Origin: JALXCH01 sp964495805 | Lineage (GTDB): Bacteria > Calditrichota > Calditrichia > RBG-13-44-9 | DNA length: 64,000 nt | Direction: 5' to 3' | Assembly: GCA_964495805.1 (NCBI GenBank) | Contig: CAZBWV010000052.1 | Location: 1-64,000, forward strand | Shown here: in pieces, positions 48,424-58,300 of the stretch | Numbering within the stretch: the stretch's first letter is position 1 | How the letters are laid out: every line of letters begins with the position of its first letter | Position numbers and translations under genes: made by a program | The notes under the pieces: model-generated | Seen by the model: the letters and a program-made list of their open reading frames with translations, nothing else | What the model was told of the DNA's origin: nothing | Database searches by the model: none

Positions 48424-50586
48424 ATGACTGGATGGCGAACGGGAATCCTGGTTTTACTTTTGTTGATCGGGTTCAATACTTTTACCTGGACCCAGGTGAG
48501 TACCCCCAACCGCATACAGGCATTAAAAATAGAGCAACCCATTCGGGTGGATGGCCTTTTGGACGAACCTGCCTGGCAGCAAGCCCAGCACATTTCCAAT
48601 TTTACCCAGCGGGAGCTAAACGAAGGTCAGCCAGCCACCGAACGCACTGAAGTGGCTATTGTGTACACGGAAAAAAATTTGTACATCGGGGTGTGGTGTT
48701 ACGATGATGAGCCGGATCGGTTAATTGCCAAGAATATGAAGCGGGATTTTCGCTATGGGATTGACGACAATTTCAAAATTATTTTAGATACTTATCACGA
48801 TCGCCGCAATGGTTACTTATTCATCACCAATCCCAATGGGGCACGTTACGATGCGCTGGTGCAGGATAACGGGCAATCCACCAATCAGGCCTGGGATGGA
48901 GTGTGGACGGTAAAGACGCGTCGAACCCGTGATGGGTGGTTTGCTGAGTTCGTTATTCCGTTCTCTACACTAAAATTCAGCACCGCACCGGAGCAGGTGT
49001 GGGGTGTCAACTTCGAACGGAACATTCGCCGGAAGCGGGAGCAGGTGTTATGGCAGGGTTGGTCGCGGGATTCCGAACTGGAACAGGTAGCGCGTGCCGG
49101 TGAGCTGGTGGGCATTCGTGGAATTAGCAGCGTGAGATTGGTGGAGCTGAAGCCGTACGGAATTACCGGAATGCAATGGTACGACGACGGAACACACAGC
49201 GGAGTGGGACATGTGGGTGGCGATATCAACTACCTCATCACTCCGACCATGAAGCTGAATCTGACCGCTAACACCGATTTCGCCCAGGTAGAATCGGATC
49301 GGATGCAGGTAAATCTGACCCGTTTTTCGCTGTTTTATCCGGAAAAACGGGAGTTCTTTCTGGAAGGGCGAAACTATTTCGATTTCGGATTGGGACACAG
49401 CATTCAGCCATTTTACAGCCGCCGGATCGGTCTGGCGCCTGATCGTTCTACCATCCCCATTTTGTTGGGGGCCAGGTTGCTGGGCAAGGCGGGACACACC
49501 ACCCTGGGGGGGATGAGCATCCAGACGGCGGAAAAAGACACTATCCCCACCACCAATTACACCGTTATGCGCTGGAAGCAGGACATCTGGCAGCAATCCA
49601 GTATCGGGCTGATCGGAGTGGGGAAGTTCGAACCCCATCGCCAGAATGCGGTGTACGGAGCGGATTTCCTGTATTCCACCTCGGAGATGTTCGGGGACAA
49701 AACACTGGCCGTGGGCGGAGCACTGGCGCAGAGCTATACTTCCGATCGGGTGCAGAAAACCGGCGTGGCACACCGCATCTTTCTGGATTTTCCTAACGAT
49801 TTTATCGATTTCTCCACCATCTGGGACCGCGCCAGCGAAGGATTCAATCCTGAAGTAGGATATTTACGGCGCCACAGTTACCAGATGTTTATGGCAGACC
49901 TGCGAATTAAACCCCGACCGAAATTCTTACCCTTTGTTCAGAAGCTGGTATTCAAACCATTTGATTTTAACTACTACATCGATGACCAGACCCACCAATT
50001 GCAGTCGCTCTGGTCAGAATTCCGGCCGCTGGGTTTTACCCTGAAAAGCGGAGAATTCTTTGAAGGCAACATTCAAAGACGTGCTGAGGCGCTAACCGAT
50101 ACGTTCGAAATCCATGAAGGGGTACACATTGCCCCCGGAGAATACTGGTTTACTCGATATGAATTGCAATTTGCCACTTTTCGCGGTCGCCCGATATCCG
50201 CTTTTTTCTTTGTAAATTGGGGCGACTTTTACGATGGCTACCGAACGGAATGGTTTGTTCGGAGCACCTTCCAGATCAACAAACATCTCAGCATCAGTCC
50301 CGATGTCACCCAGAACATCATATCGCTTCCGGAGGGAAATTTTACCATCACCGAAATAGGCGGGCGAATTGATCTGGCCGTCAATCCCGACCTGTTTGGT
50401 TCCTTCTTCGGGCAGTGGAACAACGACGAAAACGAGGCATTGATTAACTTCCGGGTCAACTGGATTCCCACCCCGGGTACCAATTTCTATTTTGTGGTGA
50501 ATCAGAGTATCGACACGGAAGGTTCCCGGATGAAGTTGACCAACACCACCGTGCTGACCAAGCTCATCTGGCGATTTGTGCTTTGA
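48424..50586 (+). CDS. DUF5916-family outer-membrane protein with CBM9-like domain
   Basis: 720 residues from ATG 48424, which opens a signal peptide (MTGWRTGILVLLLLIGFNTF) and has GAGGAAA upstream; earlier in-frame codons at 48382 and 48403 only add charged residues. Residues ~28-215 resemble a carbohydrate-binding module family 9 domain (QPIRVDGLLDEPAWQQA, VAIVYTEKNLYIGV, GWFAEFVIPFSTLKF, VWGVNFERNI). The rest is the DUF5916 region (FSLFYPEKREFFLEGRNYFDF, FYSRRIG, LLGARLLGKAGHTTLG), predicted as an outer-membrane barrel ending RFVL. Such proteins are common in FCB bacteria and are suspected of polysaccharide binding or uptake, without proven function. The neighbouring GHL10 glycosidase makes a glycan role plausible. 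Confidence 0.85.
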   Translation: MTGWRTGILVLLLLIGFNTFTWTQVSTPNRIQALKIEQPIRVDGLLDEPAWQQAQHISNFTQRELNEGQPATERTEVAIVYTEKNLYIGVWCYDDEPDRLIAKNMKRDFRYGIDDNFKIILDTYHDRRNGYLFITNPNGARYDALVQDNGQSTNQAWDGVWTVKTRRTRDGWFAEFVIPFSTLKFSTAPEQVWGVNFERNIRRKREQVLWQGWSRDSELEQVARAGELVGIRGISSVRLVELKPYGITGMQWYDDGTHSGVGHVGGDINYLITPTMKLNLTANTDFAQVESDRMQVNLTRFSLFYPEKREFFLEGRNYFDFGLGHSIQPFYSRRIGLAPDRSTIPILLGARLLGKAGHTTLGGMSIQTAEKDTIPTTNYTVMRWKQDIWQQSSIGLIGVGKFEPHRQNAVYGADFLYSTSEMFGDKTLAVGGALAQSYTSDRVQKTGVAHRIFLDFPNDFIDFSTIWDRASEGFNPEVGYLRRHSYQMFMADLRIKPRPKFLPFVQKLVFKPFDFNYYIDDQTHQLQSLWSEFRPLGFTLKSGEFFEGNIQRRAEALTDTFEIHEGVHIAPGEYWFTRYELQFATFRGRPISAFFFVNWGDFYDGYRTEWFVRSTFQINKHLSISPDVTQNIISLPEGNFTITEIGGRIDLAVNPDLFGSFFGQWNNDENEALINFRVNWIPTPGTNFYFVVNQSIDTEGSRMKLTNTTVLTKLIWRFVL

Positions 50587-50628
50587 CGGGAGCGCTTGGT
50601 AACAGGTTTTATTTTGTAGAAAGGTACT

Positions 50629-52716
50629 TCAGGAAACGCCACCCAGGCGATATTTTTCGGCAAAATGTTTCTGGAAATAAGCGCGAATGCGCTGATGTTC
50701 CGGCAGGCGCAGGTGTGGGTCTTTTGCCACCAGCCGGAAAGCGTCCCTGCGGGCCGCCTGGATGATGTTCTGGTCGTGCACCAGATCGGCAAAGCGCAGG
50801 TCGGGTAAGCCGTGCTGGCGGGTACCAAAAAATTCACCGCTGCCACGCAGGCGCATGTCCTCTTCGGCAATCAGAAAGCCGTCGGTGGTTCTCTCCATTA
50901 ACTCCATACGCTGACGGGCAATTTCGTTAATGCGGGATGGGGTTACCAGAATGCAGTAGGATTTTTTGGAACCCCGTCCCACTCGTCCACGCAACTGATG
51001 GAGCTGGCTCAGCCCGAATCGCTCCGCATGTTGAATAAGCAAAACAGTGGCATTGGGCACGTCCACCCCCACTTCCACAACGGTGGTGCTAACCAGAATA
51101 TCCACCTCACCCGATTTAAACCGTCGCATTACTGCCTCTTTTTCCGCATTGGGCATGCGTCCATGAAGCAGCGCCAGGTTGAATTCCGGAAAAACATGTT
51201 TGCTGAGCTGCTGGTAGCTCTCCACCGCTGCTTTTAAATCCATCTTCTCCGATTCTTCCACCAGCGGGTACACAATGTACACCTGTTCCTTCTGGCGCAC
51301 TTTGTCGCGAATGAACTGGTAAATTTCCTTTAATTTTTCCTCCGTTCGCCAGACGGTGCGAATGGGCTGGCGTCCCGGAGGCATTTCGTCAATGACAGAG
51401 GTGTCCAGATCTCCGTACAGAGTCATGGCCAGAGTGCGGGGGATCGGGGTGGCGGTCATGACCAGCACATGGGGATTCCAGCCCTTCTGGATGAGCTCGC
51501 TGCGCTGGAGCACACCAAACCGATGCTGTTCGTCGATAATGACCAGTCCTAAATTTCGGAATTCCACCGACTCCTGCACCAGAGCGTGTGTTCCGATCAC
51601 CAGATCCACGGTGCCTTCCCGCAAGGCGGAATGGATGGCTTCCTTTTCCGCTTTTTTCAGAGAACCAATGAGCAGGCGAACCCGGGTGGGCAAACCGTGC
51701 AACAGGTCGGTGATGTTCAGGTAGTGTTGTTCCGCTAAAATTTCGGTCGGTACCATGAAGGCCACCTGGTATCCGTTTTCGATGGCAATCAGGGCGGTAA
51801 TCAGTGCCACCAGTGTTTTACCCGAGCCCACGTCTCCCTGAAGCAGGCGGTTCATCGGCCGACCGCTTTTTAAATCCTGATAGATTTCCCGCAGCACTTT
51901 GCGCTGAGCATTGGTGAGCTGGTAGGGGAGTTTGTCCAGCACTTTTCGGATGACCTCGCCGGTGGTTTTCATGGTAATGCCCTGCACCGGCGAACGCTGA
52001 AAGTGGTGGCGCAGTGCCATGATGAGCTGGAAGTAAAACAACTCCTCGTATTTGAGTCGGCGCATCGGTTGTTCCAGGTCCTGCAGAGTTTGCGGGAAGT
52101 GTAACCGGCGGTAGGCTTCGTTCCGGGGCAACAACCGATAGCGTTTGCAGATGGTTTCGGGAAGGTTCTCCGGAATGGAATCGCCGTACTTTTGCAGCGC
52201 ATGGTGGATGATGCGCCGGAAACCGCGTGAGCTGAGGCCAGCGCGGGTCAGCTCCTGCGTGCTGGGGTATAGCGGAATAATCTGGCCGGTGTGCAGTTGT
52301 TCCCGCGATTCTTCGATGATGTCGAAATCCGGGTGCACCATCTGCCAGCCGCGGAAAAAGCTAACCTTTCCGCTCAAAGCCACTTCCATGTGCGGTTTGA
52401 ACAGCTTCTGAAAGTATTGCACTTGCTGGAACCACACCGCATCCAGAATCCCTTTCCCGTCGTAAATACGCACCACCAGTCGCGGACGACGGCCATGCTT
52501 TACCAATTCCACCGAAAGCACCCGACCGATCACAGTGGTTTCCTGTTCTATGGTTAACTGATTCAGTGGGGTGATGGTACGGCGGTCCAGGTAACGCCGT
52601 GGAATATGGTTGAGCAGGTCCTGCACGGTGGCAATGCCGTGTTTTTTCAGCACTTTTGCCCGTGCTTCGCCTACCCCTTTCACAAACTGAACGTCAATTT
52701 CGTCGGTTGGTTGCAT
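50629..52716 (-). CDS. recG: ATP-dependent DNA helicase RecG
   Basis: 695 residues, normal length. RecG regresses stalled replication forks and acts on branched DNA. An N-terminal wedge/OB region (residues ~1-250, with TPLNQLTIEQETTVIGRV) is followed by the helicase core: LLQGDVGSGKTLVAL (Walker A), VIIDEQHRFG (DExH), MTATPIPRTLAM, and the C-terminal half with STTVVEVGVDVPNA and QLRGRVGRG. The TRG-type end (FFGTRQHGLPDLRF) is present. It is last in a same-strand group lysS-LolC/E-LolD-recG and converges with the DUF5916 gene; no terminator is obvious in the 42-base gap. Confidence 0.97.
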   Translation of the reverse strand: MQPTDEIDVQFVKGVGEARAKVLKKHGIATVQDLLNHIPRRYLDRRTITPLNQLTIEQETTVIGRVLSVELVKHGRRPRLVVRIYDGKGILDAVWFQQVQYFQKLFKPHMEVALSGKVSFFRGWQMVHPDFDIIEESREQLHTGQIIPLYPSTQELTRAGLSSRGFRRIIHHALQKYGDSIPENLPETICKRYRLLPRNEAYRRLHFPQTLQDLEQPMRRLKYEELFYFQLIMALRHHFQRSPVQGITMKTTGEVIRKVLDKLPYQLTNAQRKVLREIYQDLKSGRPMNRLLQGDVGSGKTLVALITALIAIENGYQVAFMVPTEILAEQHYLNITDLLHGLPTRVRLLIGSLKKAEKEAIHSALREGTVDLVIGTHALVQESVEFRNLGLVIIDEQHRFGVLQRSELIQKGWNPHVLVMTATPIPRTLAMTLYGDLDTSVIDEMPPGRQPIRTVWRTEEKLKEIYQFIRDKVRQKEQVYIVYPLVEESEKMDLKAAVESYQQLSKHVFPEFNLALLHGRMPNAEKEAVMRRFKSGEVDILVSTTVVEVGVDVPNATVLLIQHAERFGLSQLHQLRGRVGRGSKKSYCILVTPSRINEIARQRMELMERTTDGFLIAEEDMRLRGSGEFFGTRQHGLPDLRFADLVHDQNIIQAARRDAFRLVAKDPHLRLPEHQRIRAYFQKHFAEKYRLGGVS

Positions 52717-52783
52717 CGATTTGATTGAATGGATTGTTGATTAAGAACTCCGTTTGAACAACGCGGTTGTCGGAAATTCCCGA

Positions 52784-53497
52784 TTATCGGGAGCGTCGGG
52801 AATTGGTGCTTTCCCGTTCAATGAAACCGTCTAACAGGTGAATCACCCGGTCGGCTTGTTCGGCAAACATCTCGTTGTGCGTTACGATGACGAAGGTTTG
52901 CTGATATTTACGGTTCAGTTCCAGAATCAGGTCGAACAGAGCGTGGCTGTTGCGGCTGTCCAGGTTACCGGTGGGTTCATCGGCAAAAACAATTTGCGGG
53001 CGATTCATCAGTGCCCGGGCAACCGCCACCCGCTGTAATTCGCCTCCGGAAAGCTGAGACGGACGGTGGTTTAAGCGTTCGGAAAGTCCCACTTCAGCCA
53101 GCAACTCCCGGGCGCGATCGGTCTCCTGTTTCCAATCGGAACCGGCAATCATTCGGGGAATCAGCACATTCTCCAGCGCAGTAAATTCCGGTAGTAAGTA
53201 ATGGAACTGGAATACGAAACCAATGTGCCGATTGCGGAAGGCATCGATTTCCAGTGGTTTCATTCGGGAAATATCTTTGCCATCAATTTGCAGGCTACCT
53301 TCGGTCGGTCGATCCAGCGTTCCTAAAATGTGCAGCAGAGTACTTTTTCCCACTCCCGATGGTCCCATAATGACCATAATTTCGCCTCGCCGAATGTCCA
53401 GATCGATGCCTTTGAGCACTTCCAGAATCTCCGGTCCGGAGCGGTAGTGTTTTTTAATTCCCCGTGCCGTCAGTAAAATGTCCGAATTGGATGCCAT
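52784..53497 (-). CDS. lolD: lipoprotein-releasing ABC transporter ATPase LolD
   Basis: 237 residues. Walker A MGPSGVGKST, the ABC signature LSGGELQRVAVARAL, Walker B IVFADEPTGNLDS and the switch His in VIVTHNE are complete. With the permease encoded just upstream, it powers release of outer-membrane lipoproteins from the inner membrane to LolA. MacB-like or FtsE-like roles are less likely, given the adjoining LolC/E-type permease. ATG start 62 bases after that gene. Confidence 0.92.
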   Translation of the reverse strand: MASNSDILLTARGIKKHYRSGPEILEVLKGIDLDIRRGEIMVIMGPSGVGKSTLLHILGTLDRPTEGSLQIDGKDISRMKPLEIDAFRNRHIGFVFQFHYLLPEFTALENVLIPRMIAGSDWKQETDRARELLAEVGLSERLNHRPSQLSGGELQRVAVARALMNRPQIVFADEPTGNLDSRNSHALFDLILELNRKYQQTFVIVTHNEMFAEQADRVIHLLDGFIERESTNSRRSR

Positions 53498-53559
53498 GAT
53501 GTAACTGTTGTTTCCCCGATAATTGGTTGATTTTCTGTTTGTACTATTTGAACATGTTT

Positions 53560-54801
53560 TTATTCATTACGAATTGCTTCCACCGGTTCCAGACGGGAAG
53601 CTTTGTATGCCGGATACACCGATGCGGCCAGACACAGTAAAATGGCTGCCACGCCAATGGCGACAAAATCGAACAGGTGCATTTGCATGGGGAGTTTGTC
53701 AATTAAATACACATCGGAGGGTAACCGGATAAGGCCGAATTTTTCCTGAACATAGCAAACGGTAAAGCCAATCAGGCTCCCCAGGCCGGTTCCCAGAATA
53801 CCCACAATGGTTCCCTCCAGCAGAAAGATGCGCATGATGCTCTGGGAAGTAGCGCCCATGCTTTTCAGAATACCAATTTCGCGGGTTTTTTCCATGACGA
53901 TCATGATGAGAGAGCTGACGATGTTAAACGCCGCCACCATGATGATGAGGCTGAGTACCAGAAAAGCGCCCCATTTTTCGATGGTCATCCAGCTATACAG
54001 GCTGCGGTTAAGCTCGAACCAGGTGCGTGCCACAAAAGGATATCCGCCTAATTTTTTCTCGATGACAGGAGCAATTTTCCCGGCCAGGCTGTAATCGTCC
54101 AGCTTCACTTCAATCCAGGAGACGGTATGGGGCATATGGAAGAGCTTTTGTCCTGCTTCGAGTGAGATGTACGCCATCACTTTATCGTATTCGTAAAAGC
54201 CGATTTCGCTGATACCGGTAACCACAAACTGTTTTACCCGCGGTGCGGAAAGCACACTGGCGTCCTGTGGAAGAATAAACAGGGTGACAATGTGCCCGGG
54301 AGTAAAGATGAACAGGTTTTCGGCCAGGTAACGTCCTAACACAATGCCCGGTAGCGTGCGCCCGTCTTCAGTGGTCACCATTCCCAGGTTGAACTCGCCC
54401 GCCACAATGCTGTTGGGCAAATCGCTGACCTGTCCGATGGTGGCCGGGTCCAGGGCGCGGATAGCGCAGGGCTGGTTGTTGTCTTTGGAACGGATGACCC
54501 CTTCCCGTACGATCACCGGCGAAGCGCCCACCACATGGGGAATCCGCCGGATGGTGTCCGCAATGGCCTGATAGTTCTCGATGCCTTTGACGTAAAATTT
54601 CCGCACCTGGATGTGGGCATCGGCGTTGATGAGCCGGGTCCGTACTTCGTTTTCGAATCCGTTGAAGGAAGAGAGCACAATGTCCAGAGCGGCCACACCA
54701 ATGAGCACCCCGACGATGGACACATAGGTGATGATGGAGATAAATCCGGTTTTGCGCTTGGATTTAAAATATCGTTTGGCAACAAAAAATTCAAATTTCA
54801 T
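53560..54801 (-). CDS. LolC/LolE-family lipoprotein-releasing permease
   Basis: 413 residues with the LolC/E/FtsX layout. One N-terminal transmembrane helix preceded by KRYFKSKRKTGFISIITYVSI, a large periplasmic domain (about residues 45-260), and three C-terminal helices (from KWGAFLVLSLIIMVAAFN) with the cytoplasmic EKTREIGILKSMGAT coupling helix. Only one permease gene is present, so a homodimer (LolF-type) with LolD is the simplest model. It lies between lysS and lolD on the same strand. Confidence 0.9.
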   Translation of the reverse strand: MKFEFFVAKRYFKSKRKTGFISIITYVSIVGVLIGVAALDIVLSSFNGFENEVRTRLINADAHIQVRKFYVKGIENYQAIADTIRRIPHVVGASPVIVREGVIRSKDNNQPCAIRALDPATIGQVSDLPNSIVAGEFNLGMVTTEDGRTLPGIVLGRYLAENLFIFTPGHIVTLFILPQDASVLSAPRVKQFVVTGISEIGFYEYDKVMAYISLEAGQKLFHMPHTVSWIEVKLDDYSLAGKIAPVIEKKLGGYPFVARTWFELNRSLYSWMTIEKWGAFLVLSLIIMVAAFNIVSSLIMIVMEKTREIGILKSMGATSQSIMRIFLLEGTIVGILGTGLGSLIGFTVCYVQEKFGLIRLPSDVYLIDKLPMQMHLFDFVAIGVAAILLCLAASVYPAYKASRLEPVEAIRNE

Positions 54802-54854
54802 AACGTATGGGCTTTTGATTGTTCATGGAGTTTTTGCCCTGAGGGAAGCTTCCC

Positions 54855-56345
54855 TCACCGTTCGGGTCGCATGTGCGGGAACAGGATCACATCCCGGATG
54901 GATGGCTGATTGGTTAGCAGCATCACCAGTCGATCGATTCCCACACCCAGACCGGCAGTGGGGGGCATTCCGTATTCCAGCGCGCGCAGAAAATCCTCGT
55001 CCAGCATCTGGGCTTCTTCGTCTCCTTTCGCACGCAGTTCCATCTGCGCTTCAAATCGTTCCCGCTGATCCAGCGGATCGTTCAATTCACTAAATGCATT
55101 CCCGATTTCCTTGCCGGCAATGATCGGTTCAAACCGTTCCACCAGCCGCGGATTTTTCCGGTGTTTTTTCGCCAGCGGAGACATTTCCAGCGGGTAGTCA
55201 ATCACAAATGTAGGTTGAATTAATTTTGGTTCGACAAACTCGCCAAACACCTCATCGATGATTTTGCCCGCGCCCCAGGCGTCTTCCACCGGAATTCCCA
55301 GATCTTCCGCCGCCTTGCGCAATTCTTCCTCACTCATCCCCGCCATGTTGACTCCGGTAAATTCCCGAATGCCCTCAAACAGCGGCAACCGCCGCCAGGG
55401 AGGCGTCAGGTCAATCATCTCCCCCTGATACTCAATTTTCATCGTTCCCAGAACCTTTTGGGCCACCGTGGAAATCATCGTCTCGGTGAATTCCATCATC
55501 CAGTAGTAATCCCTGTACGCCACATACAATTCCACCTGAGTAAACTCCGGATTATGAAACCGATCCATGCCCTCGTTGCGGAAATCTTTGGCGAATTCGT
55601 ACACACCTTCCAGCCCGCCTACTACCAGGCGCTTCAAATACAGTTCGTTGGCAATACGCAGGTAGAGCTTCATGTCCAGCGCATGATGATGGGTAACAAA
55701 CGGGCGGGCAGTGGCTCCGCCATACAGCGGTTGCAGGATGGGTGTTTCCACTTCTAACAGATCGTGGGCATTCAGGAAATCCCGAATGGCAGTAATAATT
55801 CGCGAGCGTTTAATGAACACCTCCCGCACTTCCGGATTAACGATTAAATCCACGTAGCGCTGGCGGTAGCGCAGTTCTTTATCGGAAAACGGATCGTACA
55901 CAATCTTCTTGCCATCCACCACCTTTTCCTTCACGATGGGCAGGGGACGCAGGGATTTGGTGAGCACTTCCAGCTTTTCGGCAAACACGGTAATTTCGCC
56001 GGTACGGGTTTTAAACACCTTACCGGTAATTCCTACAATATCGCCAATATCTAACAGCTTGTAAATTTCAAACGTTTTCTCACCCACCACATCCTTTTTC
56101 AGGTAAATCTGGATGCGTCCGTACATATCCTGGATGTGGAAGAAAGCAGCTTTTCCCATGCGGCGGTTGGACATAATCCGTCCTGCTACGGAAACTTCCT
56201 GTTCTTCCAGAGTGTCGAAATTCTCTAAAATCTGCCGGGAAGTGTGCGTGCGGTTAAACGAATAGGGATAGGGATTCACACCCAATTCGCGCAACTTCTG
56301 CAATTTCTCGCGCCGTTGTAAAATCAATTGATTGAGTTCTTCCAC
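54855..56345 (-). CDS. lysS: lysyl-tRNA synthetase, class II
   Basis: 496 residues from a GTG start with AGGAG nine bases upstream. The anticodon-binding OB domain ([19 protein letters not shown]) is N-terminal. Class II motif 2 ([19 protein letters not shown]) and motif 3 ([14 protein letters not shown]) are intact, and the LysRS-specific [13 protein letters not shown] follows motif 2. It charges tRNA-Lys. First gene of a likely operon with the Lol permease, lolD and recG. Confidence 0.97.
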   Translation of the reverse strand: MEELNQLILQRREKLQKLRELGVNPYPYSFNRTHTSRQILENFDTLEEQEVSVAGRIMSNRRMGKAAFFHIQDMYGRIQIYLKKDVVGEKTFEIYKLLDIGDIVGITGKVFKTRTGEITVFAEKLEVLTKSLRPLPIVKEKVVDGKKIVYDPFSDKELRYRQRYVDLIVNPEVREVFIKRSRIITAIRDFLNAHDLLEVETPILQPLYGGATARPFVTHHHALDMKLYLRIANELYLKRLVVGGLEGVYEFAKDFRNEGMDRFHNPEFTQVELYVAYRDYYWMMEFTETMISTVAQKVLGTMKIEYQGEMIDLTPPWRRLPLFEGIREFTGVNMAGMSEEELRKAAEDLGIPVEDAWGAGKIIDEVFGEFVEPKLIQPTFVIDYPLEMSPLAKKHRKNPRLVERFEPIIAGKEIGNAFSELNDPLDQRERFEAQMELRAKGDEEAQMLDEDFLRALEYGMPPTAGLGVGIDRLVMLLTNQPSIRDVILFPHMRPER

Positions 56346-56684
56346 GCTTGATGACTCCTGTTTTTCCTCACCTGTTCAAATCAGCCTCAAACTTACGGAA
56401 AATTCAGTATTTACACAAGGCAGGAGTGAAATAGGTAATGGGAAAATGTGTGGGATGGAAGTCACGGTGGGTCTGTTATCACAGGTTGGTTTATGGGGGT
56501 AGAATTGGAAGGCTTCCTGGCTTTATTGAATTAACTGAAATTTGCTTGACATATGTTTATAGAAACCGTAAATTTTTTTGAAATTAAATATAAGATATTT
56601 AAAAAATTAAAGATATGTCGGTTTCCAGCCGATAATTACCAAAATGTAGATTATCGAAAAAAAATATAAAATAAGGAGTCCATC
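56346..56684. other. divergent intergenic region, lysS / chemosensory operon
   Basis: A 339-base gap, very AT-rich in its right half (about 56540-56680). It holds a strong plus-strand promoter (56546-56574). On the minus strand only a weak lysS candidate (TTGTGT-17-TAAGTT type) is visible. No small gene with coding character was seen. Confidence 0.6.
56546..56574 (+). promoter_or_regulatory. sigma-70-type promoter of the chemosensory operon
   Basis: TTGACA (56546-56551), 17 bases, TAAATT (56569-56574). The predicted leader of about 100 bases is A/T-rich and ends in a strong AAGGAG site before the GTG at 56685. Confidence 0.7.
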
Positions 56685-57899
56685 GTGAGCCGGGTGTATG
56701 TTCGATCAGACCAATTGGTTGAAAAAATTTACGACATCCAATTGCTTATTCCGGAATGGAAAGTTCTTTTTGCATTAGATGGCAAAATGGATGTTCCCGA
56801 ATTAGCTTCTTTCCTGGAAATTGACCAGTCCGAAGTACAGAAGGCATTACAGCACCTTTCCGAGCTGGAACTGGTTCTGGCCCCGGAAGAGGAAGGGCTG
56901 GAAGAGGAAATTACCGAAGAATTGTTTATGGAAGAAGAAAAAGTTCCCGGGGAACAGACCGAAACACCAGAGGCGCCTTCCGAAACTCAGGAAGAAGTTG
57001 CTGAAGCAGCGCAGGAGGAGGAACCTGTCGAATCGGTAGAGGAACAGTTTGGTGCCCAGCTGGAAGAGCAACTGGTTGAAGGGGGTGAGGTCCCGGAAAA
57101 GGAACTGGAAGAGCAAATGGAAGAAGCATTAGATGAAGCGCTTCAGGAAGAATCCGAAGTCCCCTCGGAAATGGAAGAAACTTCCGATCTGGAGGAAGCG
57201 CTTGAGGGGATGGAAGAACTCAAAATGGAAGAAGAAGATGAGAAAAAAGAAGGTGAAGAGGATTTAGATCAACTGATTAACGACCTTTTGAAGGAAGAGG
57301 AAGAAGGCGAGGAATCGCCCATCGAGGAAAAGCTGGAAGCACTGACTGCCGAAGAGGAAGTGGAAACCACCGAAGAAGAAGTGGAGGAAGCGGAAGAAGA
57401 GTTTGAATTAGGCGATATTTTCGAGACGGAAATGAAAGAAACTGAGCAGTCCCTGGAAGAAATGCTGGAAACCATGGAAGCGGAGGAAGAGAAGGAAGAT
57501 GTGGAAGAACCGCCGATCGCTCCGCCTAAAGAGGAAGTCGGTCAAAAAACCATTCTGGTGGTGGACGACAGCGTGGTGATTCGCAAAATGGTGGAAATTG
57601 CGCTGGAAAACGAAAACTATCAGATCGTTTCCGTGGGAACCGGCAAAGAAGCACTCTCCTACATGGACGAAACCACCCCCGACCTGGTCATTCTGGACAT
57701 CATGCTTCCCGATGTGAACGGACTGGATATTCTGAAAGTGATTAAATCCAGCAAAAACATTCCTGTTGTGATGCTCTCGGCCAAGGACACCCCACGGGAA
57801 ACCAGTAAAGCCAAAGAATTAGGTGCAGACGATTTTATCCCCAAACCGTTTAAAGACGAAGAATTAATCGCCAAAATTCATGAACTGATAGGAGAGTAA
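56685..57899 (+). CDS. response regulator with N-terminal winged-helix-like domain and glutamate-rich linker (PilG position)
   Basis: 404 residues from GTG 56685 behind AAGGAGTCCATC. Residues ~1-70 look like the small winged-helix unit found at the end of DUF4388/PATAN-type regulators (PEWKVLFALDGKMDVPELASF, VQKALQHLSELELV). Residues ~72-283 are an extremely acidic, glutamate-dominated low-complexity linker. Residues ~286-404 are a complete CheY-like receiver: acidic pair in ILVVDDS, phosphoacceptor Asp338 in LVILDIMLPDVNG, and the Lys of FIPKPF. It stands first in the operon, where PilG stands in Pil-Chp systems; PilG itself is a lone receiver. The fusion may act as a scaffold, DNA or protein binder; none of these is shown by sequence alone. 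Confidence 0.85.
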   Translation: MSRVYVRSDQLVEKIYDIQLLIPEWKVLFALDGKMDVPELASFLEIDQSEVQKALQHLSELELVLAPEEEGLEEEITEELFMEEEKVPGEQTETPEAPSETQEEVAEAAQEEEPVESVEEQFGAQLEEQLVEGGEVPEKELEEQMEEALDEALQEESEVPSEMEETSDLEEALEGMEELKMEEEDEKKEGEEDLDQLINDLLKEEEEGEESPIEEKLEALTAEEEVETTEEEVEEAEEEFELGDIFETEMKETEQSLEEMLETMEAEEEKEDVEEPPIAPPKEEVGQKTILVVDDSVVIRKMVEIALENENYQIVSVGTGKEALSYMDETTPDLVILDIMLPDVNGLDILKVIKSSKNIPVVMLSAKDTPRETSKAKELGADDFIPKPFKDEELIAKIHELIGE

Positions 57900-57910
57900 G
57901 GGCTGGTACG

Positions 57911-58300
57911 ATGGCAAAAATTTTATTAGTGGACGATAGTCTGACCGACCGTACTCTTTTACGCAAAATTTTAGAATCCCGCAATTATCAGATTCTGGAA
58001 GTGGAGCAGAGCGAGTTTGTGGTGGAACTGGTACGCAAAGAAAAACCGGATTTGATTTTGCTGGATATTGTCATGCCCGGAGTAAACGGGTACGAAATCT
58101 GCCGTCATTTAAAGCGTTCCGAGGACACCCAGTCCATTCCCATTGTGTTTATTTCCTCCCGTGCCGAAGCGAGTGACATTTACTGGGGTAAACTTCAGGG
58201 AGCAGATGAATACCTGACCAAACCCATTGACCCTCAGGTTCTGTTCGATGTGGTGGAAAGGATGCTCAGCCAAAGCCAGGATGTGAACATTTATGGATAA
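57911..58300 (+). CDS. CheY-like response regulator (PilH position)
   Basis: 129 residues, a lone receiver domain. Asp8/Asp9 form the acidic pocket, Asp52 (LLDIVMPGVNG) is the phosphate acceptor, Ser82 and Lys104 (YLTKPID) complete the site. It has no output domain, so it acts through protein contacts or as a phosphate sink. It starts 11 bases after the first regulator and its stop lies eight bases inside the CheW gene, so translation is coupled. Confidence 0.93.
   Translation: MAKILLVDDSLTDRTLLRKILESRNYQILEVEQSEFVVELVRKEKPDLILLDIVMPGVNGYEICRHLKRSEDTQSIPIVFISSRAEASDIYWGKLQGADEYLTKPIDPQVLFDVVERMLSQSQDVNIYG

Noticed and set aside
56685..57899. The glutamate-rich stretch as a frameshift or sequencing artefact
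   Set aside because: The frame is continuous from a strong ribosome-binding site into a fully conserved receiver domain, so the linker is genuine.
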